Positions 25,256 through 36,919 of a DNA stretch of 64,000 bases are shown here, piece after piece (within the stretch, counting starts at the first letter, position 1; every line of letters starts with the position of its first letter). Under the pieces are notes generated by a model. The model had not been told where the DNA came from, did not search any database, and worked only from the letters and a program-made list of their open reading frames with translations. Source of the DNA: Pardosa pseudoannulata. Taxonomy: Eukaryota > Arthropoda > Arachnida > Araneae > Lycosidae. Location: NCBI GenBank assembly GCA_032207245.1, contig CM063499.1, positions 83,808,666 through 83,872,665 on the forward strand. Direction: 5' to 3'. The translations under genes and the position numbers were made by a program.

Positions 25256-26034
25256 ATCAATATTAAAGTTTATTTATGATTTATTCATAGTTTTGTTTGT
25301 TAACTGTTTATTCATTCACAAAATGTTATACTGTCTTTATTTTGTGTTTTAAGCTGTTCAAGAATTTTTAAAATAAACGTTTTAGCTATTAGTGCAGAGG
25401 TGCATTTTTTTTACTCTTTTTAACAATTGAATCATAACAAGAAATAATTACAGTTTACCATTTACATAAAGATAACTGTTCAGGGAAACCAATTTTAATG
25501 CATCACATCCTCATTGTTTGTTGAAAAATGATCATACCTGTTGTTTTGAGTGGTGTCACTACTTGCAAGTTAAAGAGCATTTTCTTAGGAGTACATTTCT
25601 AATACTGAACATCGTATTAATAATTGTGAAATTTTTACTTGTATTGCTTTTTTTTTTTTTTAATGTTAAATACTTATTTTCTTAAATCTGCAATAATGTG
25701 ATGTGTATTTAATCTTGGAAAATAAACTTTTATTCAGGAAATTTGTTCTAATTCCTGTATGTTTAAGCATTTTGAACCAAAACATTTTTATTCTCTTACA
25801 ATTTCATAATTATTTTTGAAATCATATTTTCTGTGAGAGTTTTAGTGCTAAGTAAAACTTCCCTATTGTTACATCTCTGGCACAGAATTTTGTCTGATAG
25901 TTACCCTTTACGCTACGAAATGGATTGAAGTTGCTGCGTGAAGCAGGGGTGACTCTAAACTGAAATTTCTAAAATATATGTGGATCTATATTAAAATATG
26001 TAAAATATAGAGTCTTTTTCATAGATGTTTAAAA

Positions 26035-26210
26035 GCCGAACAATGGCCAAATGGTAGAGTGCTGCTCTTCGGAACTGGAGTTTGCGGGTTCGAATCCCAT
26101 AATGGGCATGGATGTTTGTAGCCTTTCGAAATCAGCTTTAAGCTGTAGGTCCCATTCTCATTAGCCCTTGTGTCCAAAACAGTAGACCGTAGTGCTCAAA
26201 ACCAAACCAC
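26035..26210 (+). mobile_element. tRNA-derived SINE with target-site duplication
   Basis: Head GCCGAACAATGGCCAAATGG, B box GGGTTCGAATCCC, full body and an AACCAAACC tail. Flanked by AGATGTTTAAAA (26,023-26,034 and 26,211-26,222). Shared with 34,600-34,775; empty at about 42,270. Confidence 0.9.
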
Positions 26211-27790
26211 AGATGTTTAAAAATAATTTTCTGAAAAATCGTTTTTAAAATAAAAATATTTTTTACATTATCTTGCTCTTGAAATATATATAAAAAAAAT
26301 TTTTGTGGACAATAAAAAACATTTTTTTGTCTGATTTTTTTTTTTTTTTCCTGTTGCAGTAAGAAATTTTTATTCTGCCAAGAATAAGAATAAAATGTTT
26401 CTGTCAGTTGATAAGTGCAATATGTGTTTAAATCAAATAGCTGTGTGATGCAACAAAGCTAACACATCTACAATTGGTGTGATTCTATTAATAATAGTAT
26501 ACTGAAGCCATAAAGAGTTTTCACGTTTTCTAATTTTATTTTTAAACAATACAAGACAAAAATGTATGCAGGACAGTACCTTTTCTCATTTCATTATTGG
26601 CCCTAGTAAGGGATTTCAACTGGGATTTATATCAAACTCTTTAATGTCTCTCGAAAACACTACTTTTTCTCAGCCTAGTGTGTGTTGTCGCAGTTCATGA
26701 AAACTCCGACAACGTATGTTGTTTACAGTGGGGGTATGCGACATTTTAATTTGTTTTTGTTTATAGATTAGCATAAATAGAAATTTTTTTTATTTTTCTG
26801 ACATTAAAGTGTCAAATACTAAATACTCTATTGTGCCACTCTGTAGAAAATGGTAATGTATATTTACTCTTTTTCCTATTACGTTTTATGTTTGTGTAAA
26901 TTTTTGGGCGTAAGTTATTTGTGAAGCTTATGCTATTCTTAAAATTCACATTCAATCAAAAGTGCACAAGCCATACTGTTTGTGTATTATTTTATGCTAA
27001 TATAATTTTATAAAATTTCTTTATTCATTTCTATAAATTATTTCATAAAGGAACTTAAAGCAATATATCCATTATTGTGTTAATTAAAAATAATTCAGTA
27101 ACAAATCTCTGAATGTAAACATGAAATAATTGGTATTTTGCATAAAAAAGTTGAGTAATCCTTTAGGAAAGATAATAAATGGAGATTTGTACAATGGTGA
27201 TCTTTATAATCATACATGATGGGGGTTTTACTGCATAATCTAAGTGTTTTGATCCAAGAATGCTCTTTAATATAGTATTTTCAACAACATTATTGTAATA
27301 CTTTTCAGATATTTTTTATTTTACCAGATTAAAATAACATTCATACATAACTTCCAATTAAATGAAATATAGGTACTTTCTCTAATTTTTCTTTTAAACA
27401 TTACTTCTATTTCTATATATAAAATGTAATACTGCAACAACAAATGTGTATGTGTGCATAAATATAAGTATGTTTAATGTGTTGTCAGAGTCTAAAAACA
27501 AAACAATTGTGGTTCGAATTTATAGAGCACTTATATATTTCTAGTGAAAGAAGATAATCTGAAAAATATGAAAAATTATTTTACATATCTTTAGGTTTTG
27601 ATTCCTCGTATTTCTGCTCCCAATAAATCAGAAATATTTCATAAACGAAAGCATTCATATGCTGTAAATTTTTTTAAAATGGGGATCTTTTGAACCATAC
27701 ATGATGGTGGTTTTAATACATAATCTAAGTGTTTCCTTTCAAGAATGATTTTTCATATATTTCCAGCTAGTATATTAAAATATTTTTTAC

Positions 27791-28169
27791 AGTACACCCC
27801 CTCTTAAGATTTGCGTTTATATTCACACAAAAATATAATTAATAAACGCAGAACTGAATTACAATTACTGTTTATATTTAAAACAAACAAAAACCATTTT
27901 TTTTTTTTTTACATATAACAAATTTTCAAAACACTGAAGAAATCCTGAAAAAACTTAAGACCTAGAACTAAACAAAGTATAAGCAAGCATACAAATAAAA
28001 CAACAATTATATCAGTAAGAAATGCAATGGTAAATACTAAACACTTATTATAAATGTAAACATTTTAACTTCTAGACGTTTATAAGAATACTTAATATAT
28101 AACTGGATTAAAAATAGATCGCAACACAACATAAAGTAAATTGAAGTAAAAAAAACAGTTAACAGTCAC
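27791..28169 (-). mobile_element. 3' untranslated tail and polypurine tract of Ty3/Gypsy copy 1
   Basis: Minus strand after the RNase H stop: non-coding sequence ending in the polypurine tract AAGAGGGGG and TGTACT, the first six bases of the LTR seen intact at 32,064-32,293. After those six bases flank DNA begins, so the 3' LTR is absent. 27,797-28,775 is nearly identical to 32,294-33,275. Confidence 0.75.
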
Positions 28170-28898
28170 TCATCCTGGGAACAGTCTTGACAAGGCATCC
28201 GCGTGCGGCATTTTTGATCCAGGACATTGTTTTATAGTAATATTAAATCGTTGTAGAGCAAACACCCATCTCTGCAATCATGATGATTGAGGAGCAAATT
28301 TTGTCAAAAATGGGAGAGGGTTGTGATCAGTAAAAATTTGAATTTCCGATCCAAACACTAAGGATTTGAACTTTTATTAACTCCATATTATGGCAAATGC
28401 TTCACGTTCAACTGTAGACCAGGATTATTGAGTTTTACTTAGTTTTTGACTCGCAAAAGCAATGGGGCATAATTTTCTATCTGTCGTCTGTGATAATCAA
28501 GCTCCAATCCCAATTGAAGATGCATCACAATAAATCACAAAAGGCTTGCACATGTCTGGAGTGTGAAGAGTAGGAGCACGTAACAAGTGTGATTTCAATT
28601 TTTCGAACGCAATATCATGAGTATCCCACCACGGTAGCACCTCGGGGATCTATTTCTTCGTTAATTCTGTTAACGGAAAGGCAACTTCAGCAAAGTTTGG
28701 AATGTAGTCTCTGTAACAATAACACAGTCCAATAACACTACGTAGCTCTTTCTTTGTTTTAGGCCTTGACAAACGAGAAATTGATTCCAATTTATTCGGG
28801 TCAGCTCGGTATTTACCTGAACCGATTATGTGTCCCAGATAAGCACTTTCCGATTTAGCAAATGCACACTTTTAAAGATTGACAGGGAATCGAAGCTC
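28170..28898 (-). pseudogene. Ty3/Gypsy RNase H domain, broken (copy 1)
   Basis: Continues the RT frame after a stop at 28,899. Shows the thumb/connection motif AYLGHIIGSGKYRADPNK, the RNase H motifs FVIYCDASSIGIGA, PIAFASQKLSKTQ, STVEREAFAI and FTDHNPLPFL, and the closing motif ADALSRLFPG before the final stop at 28,170. At least six in-frame stops. In an active element it degrades the RNA strand of the RNA-DNA hybrid. Because it ends pol and is followed by the PPT, RNase H and not integrase is the last domain. Confidence 0.85.
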
Positions 28899-29660
28899 TT
28901 AAAGTTTATCTAACACAAGATTAAGGTGTTTCAAATGAGTAGAAATGTCACTGGAAAATATGGCAATGTCGTCGATATATGCCCGACAAAAGTCTTTAAA
29001 TGGTGATAGAGCCTTGTTCATCTCTCTCTGAAAAGTAGCAGCAGCGTTTTTTAATCCAAACGGCATAACTTTAAAACGATATTGGGCTCTGTGCGCCTTA
29101 AAAGATGTAAGATATCTCGAATCTTCATGCATAGGGATGGACCAATATCCTTTCAGGAGATCCCGAGTCGTTATTACGTTTGCGCGTCCTATTGAATATA
29201 TCAATTCTGTAGCATCCTGCATGGGAAAATCATCAGTTTTCGAAACTTGATTCAATGCTTGATAGTCGACACACATTCGCATTGTTCCGTCCTTTTTATT
29301 TACACACACTACTGGGTGAGCAATATCTGCTGAACTTTCTTCAATAAGACCGAGTTCTAAGAGCTCTTCTATTTGCGTGTCTACCTGTGATTTTAAAGAT
29401 TCAGGTATTCTGTACACATATGGCTTTTTCCTTTCTTTGCTATCTTCTAATTTTATTCTATGTGGACCAACTTTGGCTATTTTCACTTTCCCGGTGAATA
29501 TCATCTGATGACGAAGTAGCAAGTCCACAATTTGTTTCTGTACTTCCTCAGATTGATGTTGCAAATCTAATTTATGCATAATTTCACTAAGCTTGTTTTC
29601 GATTTTACCTCTAGGAGAAGCACATATTTCTCCAAAGTCTTCATCGTCTTCAAATATCAT
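28899..29660 (-). CDS. Ty3/Gypsy reverse transcriptase domain (copy 1)
   Basis: 253 codons open. Order: acidic start (MIFEDDEDFGEI), approach region with LLELGLIEESSADIAHPVV, RT box 2 (VNKKDGTMRMCVDYQALN), box 3-4 with LLKGYWSIPM, FKVMPFGLKNAAATFQREM, and the catalytic YIDDIAIF. All three catalytic Asp positions look present except that box 3 reads TTRDLLKGYW; the Asp is kept. The ATG overlaps the upstream integrase stop as ATGA. The domain copies element RNA into DNA. It is intact as a domain, but the element around it has frameshifts and stops and has lost Gag N-terminus and 5' LTR. Confidence 0.85.
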   Translation of the reverse strand: MIFEDDEDFGEICASPRGKIENKLSEIMHKLDLQHQSEEVQKQIVDLLLRHQMIFTGKVKIAKVGPHRIKLEDSKERKKPYVYRIPESLKSQVDTQIEELLELGLIEESSADIAHPVVCVNKKDGTMRMCVDYQALNQVSKTDDFPMQDATELIYSIGRANVITTRDLLKGYWSIPMHEDSRYLTSFKAHRAQYRFKVMPFGLKNAAATFQREMNKALSPFKDFCRAYIDDIAIFSSDISTHLKHLNLVLDKL

Positions 29661-31108
29661 GCCAACCGCATTAATTCTTGGATAATATTTTCACTTGGAT
29701 TCACATGACAATGTGGGATCTTTCCGTCACAGAGCTTCACTTTATAAGAATGGGCTGAACAGTGTTCTATAATTTCACCAGGTCCAGTCCATCTTGCATA
29801 TAACTTGTTCAACGAATCTGGAATCAACAAATAAACTTGTTCGCCAATTTTAAATTCCTTCGGCACAGCTCTACGGTTAAAGTAGTTAGTGTAGGCTTGC
29901 TGTTTCTCGGAAGCAATAAGAGATGCTTGTGCGGCGGCTCTTTCAAAATTTATTTTTTGTTCTTGAAGGTAATCAACTACTGAGTTTTCCATATTCAATG
30001 GGATGGCAATTTCTCCACACCAACTTGACTTCAGTACGCTCAAGGGTCCACACGCTTCACGTCCATACATTAATTTAAATGGCGAGACACCTGTCGTACA
30101 GTTAGGCACTTCTCTGTAAGCAAAGAGCATATAAGGAATATATTTATCCTAGTTGCTCGGATCTGTCCGAATTATGTGATGTAGTGAATTTTTCAGAACT
30201 TGGCTGTACAGCTCAACAAGTCCATTACTTGCAGCATATCCAGATGTAGAAAATCTTGGAGAACATCCCAACCTGTTGATGAATTCTTGGGTCAATTTTG
30301 AGGTAAAATTGGAACCATTATCACTCGCGATAATATTGGGAATACCAGTCCGCATAAAAATATTCAGTAATGAGTCACAAGTTGCTCTAGCAGTTAAAGA
30401 ACGTAGCGGAATAGCTTCCGGCCATCGCGAATGTTGGTCTTCGAGACATAACACATATTTGTGTTTTCTAGCTGACGGTGGATCTATGGGACCAATAATA
30501 TCCACATTCATAACTTCAAATGCAATTCTGGACGAAGAACAGGAAATCGGAATTTTATCTATCATCTTCTCCGGACTTCTCAGCTGACATTCTTTACACG
30601 ATTTGCAAAATTCCTTAATATCACTTTTCATGTTCGGCCAAAAGAAACTATATCTTATTATTTCACGAGTCTTTTTTAATCCCCTGTGACTTCCAAAAAC
30701 AGATTCGTGAGCCAATTTAAGAACTTGTTGCCTTTTACTTTCAGGTAAAACTAGCTGATTTACCCTTTCATTTAATATTTTATCTTTGTGAAATATGAGT
30801 CCATCCATCATAAAATAATTTCCTTTACCAAGGGCTAACTCCTTTCTCACCGAATCCAAAGTTTCGCACTTTGATTGATCCTCTTTTAACAAAATAGTTT
30901 TGCTTTTCTTATCTAATAGCTCGCTCTTCTTGTGCAACGATTCCTCCTCTTCATCCCCGGCGCAAAACAGTGAGTCATCAAACATAAATTCTTCCAACGG
31001 CACCCCTTCGATCCCCGTTTCTTTAGGCGGAGGCGGGTGGGGGTCATCTATGTGGTATTCGTTATCAGTGCATTTCCCAAGAAGCTCGAAAACAGCTGGG
31101 GGGGGGGG
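29657..31108 (-). pseudogene. Ty3/Gypsy integrase located upstream of RT (copy 1)
   Basis: 30,149-31,108 holds an acidic linker, the HHCC zinc domain (HESVFGSHRG ... CKSCKEC) and the rve core with DIIGPIDPP, ASDNGSNF and SNGLVE, i.e. the D,D,E set. A single TAG at 30,149-30,151 (where Trp would fit, before DKYIPYMLFAYREVPN) splits it from the C-terminal part 29,657-30,130 (LMYGREACGPL, GEQVYLLIP, YARWTGPGEI). At its 5' end it joins the protease frame through a run of 11 G/C (31,097-31,107), a likely 1-base frameshift. It precedes RT-RNaseH, whereas most Ty3/Gypsy elements carry integrase last. Confidence 0.85.
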
Positions 31109-32015
31109 AGTATGCATTGTCCCTGAACCCTATCTGTAATGCCGGCCACCACCTCGATTGGCCTGGAAAATCCCTCGTTCCCGCTTTTCACTGACATCCG
31201 AAAATTAAAAAGAGAGGCTTCTACCTTTTCTCCAAAGACACTTTTCAAAATGATTTTTCCTTTTCCAGTCTTCGCGTTCGACACAACATTCGAATTCAAG
31301 ACTGGAATTTGTGCACCTGAGTCTATTAATGCTTTTATTTCTTCATTGTCCACCATAATGTTTATGTATTTTAAAGAACTGATATTTATTTGCGATTCAT
31401 TACCTCTAAGTATGTCTGACTGGATTTCGGCCGTTAACACGTCGTCCTTTTTGGTTTTTTCAGTTCGTTGTTTGCTGTATCTCTCCGGGCAATCTCTTGC
31501 AAAATGTGGTAACCCACATATATAACATTTGGTTATTTTTCTATTTGAAATTTCTTCTTTATAGAGGGTTTTATTCTTGCCTTCCCGTGGAACATACGTT
31601 CGTTCTAGAACGTTTGTCGATTCTTCCTTTTTATCATTGCCGTTCCGTTTAAATGCAAAGCTATCTCGGCAAAGTTCTTTTGTTTTCTTGTGAATGCTAG
31701 GTCGCACATTCTCATAATCATCTAATTTTCCTGCTATTTCACTGGGAGTTTTCAATTTGGACCAAACGTCAATAAAATGCTCTTTAATATCCAGTGGGAC
31801 TCTTCGCCTTATCTGGTCGGTTATAATTAAGTCAGTTAAACCTTCGAAAGTTGGTACTTCTTGTCCTTGAACCCATTGTTCGAAATAATTTTTTAGTTCA
31901 TAAGCGAAATCGCACCAAGTGATTTCTAGTCTTTTTTGATGTTTCATGGATTTTTGTCTAAATTTTTCTGGGCTCAGTTTAAATCTTTTCACAAGCAGAT
32001 TTTTTATGTAGTCAA
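31098..32015 (-). pseudogene. Ty3/Gypsy Gag (C-terminal part) and protease (copy 1)
   Basis: Minus strand: half of the SCAN-like capsid (IKNLLVKRFKLSPEKFRQK, ELKNYFEQWVQG, DLIITDQIRRRVP), a zinc knuckle CYICGLPHFARDCP (one residue shorter than the usual CX2CX4HX4C) and an aspartic protease active site ALIDSGAQIPVL. The open frame extends to 32,109, but from about 32,012 upstream it is not Gag: 52 bp match 41,102-41,153, and then LTR begins. The N-terminal half of Gag, the leader and a 5' LTR are therefore missing. The frame ends in the poly-G/C run shared with the integrase start. Confidence 0.85.
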
Positions 32016-32063
32016 ATTTATGAATTTGTAGGTAGTTTACAGAAAATAATTTTAAAGTATTAG

Positions 32064-32293
32064 TGTCGTGGCTGGTTCGTAAGAGTGCAAAATCTTTTAA
32101 ACAAAACAATAACGAAACTTTATTTAACGAATGAGCTGCCCTACGCGGCAGATGCGTTCTTACTCGACGCTCTCTCTACACAGACTCTCCGTCCCTTAAC
32201 TTACATCGCGCTGCTGCAGGCAACGCCATCTATTTACAATATTTACATTACAATATTAGCATTTTAAAATAAAATTAAAATTTGAAGAGTACA
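32064..32293 (-). mobile_element. LTR (230 bp) closing Ty3/Gypsy copy 2
   Basis: Minus strand from TGTACTCTTC to CCACGACA, directly after the polypurine tract, so it is the 3' LTR of copy 2. Contains AATAAA (about 32,119-32,124 on the plus strand as TTTATT). It is followed by 52 bp of genomic-type sequence and then by the truncated Gag of copy 1. Confidence 0.7.
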
Positions 32294-33275
32294 CCCCCTC
32301 TTAAGATTTGCATTTATATTCACACAAAAAAATAATGCAGAACTGAATTACAATTACTGTTTATATTTAAAACAAACAAAAACCATTTTTTTTTTTTTTT
32401 ACATATAACAAATTTTCAAAACACTGAAGAAATCCTAAAAAAACTTAAGACCTAGAACTAAACATAGTATAAGCAAGCATACAAATAAAACAACAATTAT
32501 ATCAGTAAGAAATGCAATGGTAAATACTAAACACTTATTATAAATGTAAACATTTTAACTTCTAGACGTTTATAAGAATACTTAATATATAACTGGATTA
32601 AAAATAGATCGCAACACAACATAAAGTAAATTGAAGTAAAAAAAAACAGTTAACAGTCACTCATCCTGGGAACAGTCTTGACAAGGCATCCGCGTGCGGC
32701 ATTTTTGATCCAGGACATTGTTTTATAGTAATATTAAATCGTTGTAGAGCAAACACCCATCTCTGCAACCATGATGATTGAGGAGCACATTTTGTCAAAA
32801 ATGGGAGAGGGTTGTGATCAGTAAAAATTTGAATTTCCGATCCAAACACTAAGGATTTGAACTTTTATTAACTCCATATTATAGTAAATGCTTCACGTTC
32901 AACTGTAGACCAGGATTATTGAGTTTTACTTAGTTTTTGACTCGCAAAAGCAATGGGGCATAATTTTCTATCTGTCGTCTGTGATAATCAAGCTCCAATC
33001 CCAATTGACGATGCATCACAATAAATCACAAAAGGCTTGCACATGTCTGGAGTGTGAAGAGTAGGAGCACGTAACAAGTGTGATTTCAATTTTTCGAACG
33101 CAATATCATGAGTATCCCACCACGGTAGCACCTCGGGGATCTATTTCTTCGTTAATTCTGTTAACGGAAAGGCAACTTCAGCAAAGTTTGGAATGTAGTC
33201 TCTGTAACAATAACACAGTCCAATAACACTACGTAGCTCTTTCTTTGTTTTAGGCCTTGACAAACGAGAAATTGT
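32294..33275 (-). pseudogene. 3' end of a second Ty3/Gypsy copy (RNase H, tail, PPT)
   Basis: Almost base-for-base the same as 27,797-28,775, with a handful of substitutions. 32,661-32,849 is open and encodes FTDHNPLPFL to the ADALSRLFPG end. Upstream parts of the domain hold stops. It starts abruptly at ~33,275 inside RNase H/connection, next to zinc-finger debris. Confidence 0.8.
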
Positions 33276-33414
33276 GTAAATAAATGTTCATCGTTGTTCC
33301 CAGACTGAGGAGAAAGCATATGCTTGTATTGTATGTATGAAATCTTTTTACAAAAATTGAACTTTAATGTTCATCTTTGTTCCCATACTCTGGAGAAATC
33401 ATGTATTTTCTATA
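33276..33414 (+). pseudogene. Zinc-finger array remnant
   Basis: The plus strand still reads EEKAYACIVCMKSF followed by a stop, and another linker-like TCTGGAGAAATCATG. At DNA level it matches the finger consensus (GTTCATCTTCGTTCCCA, GGGGAGAAACCATATGCTTG) with many changes. It is the debris of a second array, followed by the same flank unit that occurs at 24.8 kb. Confidence 0.75.
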
Positions 33415-33630
33415 GAGAAAGAATCATGAATTACTTTTGTGTTTAAAGAGTAATCGCCATACACATGTTGAAAGAAAGCCTTGCAACATAGATAAGCATA
33501 CATAGCAGTACTGTGCATAATCAGAAATATTGCATTCCTGGTAGATATTAAGGACCTTTGAATAATTTTGACTCGTGTATTTTTTTTCATCTGTAGTCAT
33601 AAATTCTTAATGATGGTCAATATTAAAGTG

Positions 33631-33795
33631 TCGAACGATGGCTGTTTGTTTAGGGTGCAGGCCTTCGGTAATGGAGTTCGTGGGTTCGAATTCCACAGAA
33701 GCATGGATGTTCGTAGCCATTTGGAATCGGCTTTTAGCTGTAGGTCCCGGTCTCATTAGCCCTCTTGTTGCAAAAAGTAGACCGTAGCACTCCAA
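33631..33795 (+). mobile_element. tRNA-derived SINE (same insertion as 25,090-25,255)
   Basis: Same flanks (ATTAAAGT). Head GTCGAACGATGGCTG, B box GGGTTCGAATTCC, full body. Confidence 0.85.
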
Positions 33796-34599
33796 ATCAA
33801 AATTAAAGTTTATCTATGATTTATTCATAGTTTTGTTTGTTAACTGTTTATTCATTCACAAATTGTTGTGCTGCTTTGTGTAATTATACTGCCTGTTTTT
33901 TGTGTTTTAAGCTGTTCAAGAATTTTTAAAATAAACGTTTTAGCTATTAGTGCAGAGGTGCATTTTTTTTTTTACTCTTTTTAACAATTGAATCATAACA
34001 AGAAATAATTACAGTTTACCAATTACATAAAGACAACTGTTCAGGGAGACCAATTTTAATGCATCACATCCTCATTGTTTCTTAAAAAATCATTGTACCT
34101 GTTGTTTTGAGTGGTCTCACTACTTGCAAGTTAAAGAGCATTTTCTCATTAGTACATTTCTAATGCTGAACGTCGTATTGATAATTGTGAAATCATTTGC
34201 TTGTAATGTATTTTTTTTTTTAGGTTAAATATTTATTTTCTTAATTCTGCAATAATGTCATGTTTATTTAAACTTGGAAAATAAACTTTTATTCAGGAAA
34301 ATTGCTCCCAATTTCTGTATGTTTAAGCATTTTGAACCAAAACTTTTTTATTCTCACACAATTTCATAATTATTTTAGAAATCTTATTTTCTATGAGAGT
34401 TTTCCTGCGAAGTTAAACTGCCCTATTGTTACATCTCTGGCAAAGAATTTTGTCTGACGGGTAGTTACCCTTTATGCTACTAAATGGATTGAAGTTGCTC
34501 CATGAAGCAGGGGTGATTCTAAACTGAAATTTATAAAAGTTTATGTGGGTCTATATTAAAAATTGTAAAATATAGAGTCTTTTTCACAGATGTTTAAAA

Positions 34600-34775
34600 G
34601 CTGAACGATGTACGAAAGGTAGGGCGCTACTCTTCGGAACCGGAGTTTCCAGGTTCAAATCCCGCTACGGGCATGGATGTTTCTAGCCTTTTGGAATCGG
34701 CTTTAAGCTGTAGGTCCCGGTCTCATTAGCCCTTGTGTTCAAAACAGTAGACCGTAGTGCCCTAAACCACACCAT
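34600..34775 (+). mobile_element. tRNA-derived SINE (same insertion as 26,035-26,210)
   Basis: Target duplication AGATGTTTAAAA at 34,588-34,599 and 34,776-34,787. Head with GGTTCAAATCCCG and full body. Confidence 0.9.
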
Positions 34776-36919
34776 AGATGTTTAAAAATAATTTTTTGAA
34801 AAATCTTTTTTAAAATAATTTTTTTTTTTACATTATTTTGCATTTATTACATTTTTTTACATTATTATTAAATAAAGTATATATAAAAAAATGTTGTAGG
34901 CAATAAAAAACAGTTTGTGTCTGACCTTTTTTTTTCCAGTCAGAAATTTTCATTCTGCCAAGAATAAGAATAAAATGTTTCTGTCAGTTGATAAGTGCGA
35001 TATGTGTTTAAAGCAAATAGCTGTGTGATGCAGCAAAGCTAAGACATCTAGAATTTGTGTGATTCTAGTAATAATAGTATAGTGAAGCCATAAAGAGGAA
35101 TTTTCACGTTTTCTAATTTTATTTTTAAACAATAGAAGACAAAAAAGTATGCAGAACAGTACCTTTTTTCATTTCATTAGGAGCCCTAGTTAGGGATTTC
35201 TACTGTTATTTATATTGAACCCTTTAATGTCTCTCGAAAACACTACTTTTCCTCAGCCTAGTATGTTGTTTACATGGGAGTATGCGACTTTTTAATTTGT
35301 TTCTGTTCAAAGATTCGCATAAATAGAAAGTTTTTTTTTATTTGTCTGACATTAAAGTGTCATATACTGAATATTCTATTGCGCCACACTGTACAAATAC
35401 AACAAGGTATTGTAATAAAAAGATAATTTTGAGCACTCTAAAGATCCCAATATACGTAAAACATGGACTAATGTTGTCTAACTTATAAGAAATTAAACCC
35501 CAAATTATCATAAAAATTATCTTTTTGGATTTGTGATGACCATTTTTCTATAATTAAACCTTTGCTTTTTTTTAATACTACGTTTTAAAGTGCTGTTTTT
35601 AGCTTAAAAATGTTCCTCATTTTAGAGTATTTTCAGAAAGTTTAGTTACTGTGTAATGAGTTTATGAAGAAGGATATAAAAAAATACGTGTTCTCAAGGT
35701 ATTTTAATATTTTCTTGTGATATACCTACTTTCTTGAATATAGAGGTTCACACTGGGATATCTTTCAATTGGATGCTAATTAGAAAAAATGTATAAATGC
35801 ATTTTTTTAAATAATCTACTGATATTACTTTAAAATTGTATATTTTAATCCATAAACTATAGAAATTTTTTATTTAACATTCATATTAAGCAATAAAATT
35901 GTATTAGTATTTTATATATAAATCAAAAGTAGTATAATTAAGTATAAAAAGTACAAAGAAAAATCTGAACAATACATACATTTGAAAAAGTAAGCGATTT
36001 TTTTTACTAAATAGTACACTGAATTTTATATTTATGATGAAATTACAAACACACAATATCAATTTCATATTTCAGTGCAACAAATAAAATCTCGGTATTT
36101 ATTTTTCTGAAATATATACATCATTATTTTCATATACCATCAAAAACGGGTTCTATTTCCATAAAAAATGCCAATGTATATTTAAACTTTTTCCTATTAC
36201 ATTTCATGTTTATTTAAATTTTTGGGCTCAAGTTATTCGTGAAGCTTATGCTATTCTTAAAATTAACATTCAATCAAAAGTGCACAAACCATACTGTTTA
36301 TGTACTTATCATTTTATGCTAATATATTTTTATAAAATTCCTTTAATCATCTCTATAAATTATTTAATAAAGAACTTTAATGCAATATAGCCATTATTGT
36401 GTTAATTAAAAATAATTGAGATATGAATCTCTGAATGTAAGCATGAAATAATTGGTATTTTGCATAAAAAAGGGGAGTAATCCTTTAGGAAATATAATAA
36501 ATGGGGATTTTTAGAGTGGTGTTCTTTGTAATCATACATTATGGGGGTTTTAATATATAATTTAAGTGTTTTGATCCAAGAATGCTTTTTAATATAATAT
36601 TTCCAACAACATTATCTCAATACTTTTCAGATATTTTTTATTTTACCAGAACAAAATAACATCCATACATAACTTCCAATTAAAAGAAATATAAGTACCT
36701 TCTCTAATTTTTCTTTTAAACATAACTTCTATTTCTATATATAAAACGTAATACTGCAACAACAAATGTGTATGTGTGCATAAATATAAGTATGTTTAAT
36801 GTGTTGTCAGAGTCTAAAAAGAGAACAGCTGTGGTTAGAATTAATAGAACACTTATATATTTGTAGTGATGGAAGATAAACTTAAAAATATGAAAAATTA
36901 TTTTACATATCTTTAGGTT

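Larger units (their letters stand above)
24830..27790. repeat. Flank unit, copy 1 (matches 33,415-37,340)
   Basis: Collinear with 33,415-37,340: AGTAATCGCCATACACATGT near the start, the same two SINEs, then the ATGATGGGGGTTTTA block. It lacks the 35,395-36,165 segment (junction at ~26,845) and the MITE at 36,924. No ORF with recognisable content lies inside; the frames at 24,755-25,015 and 24,430-24,729 look incidental. It ends where the Ty3/Gypsy element joins. Confidence 0.75.

Noticed and set aside
28899..32109. A functional Ty3/Gypsy element
   Set aside because: It has a frameshift at an 11-base G/C run, a TAG in integrase, several stops in RNase H, and lacks the Gag start and both of its own LTRs.
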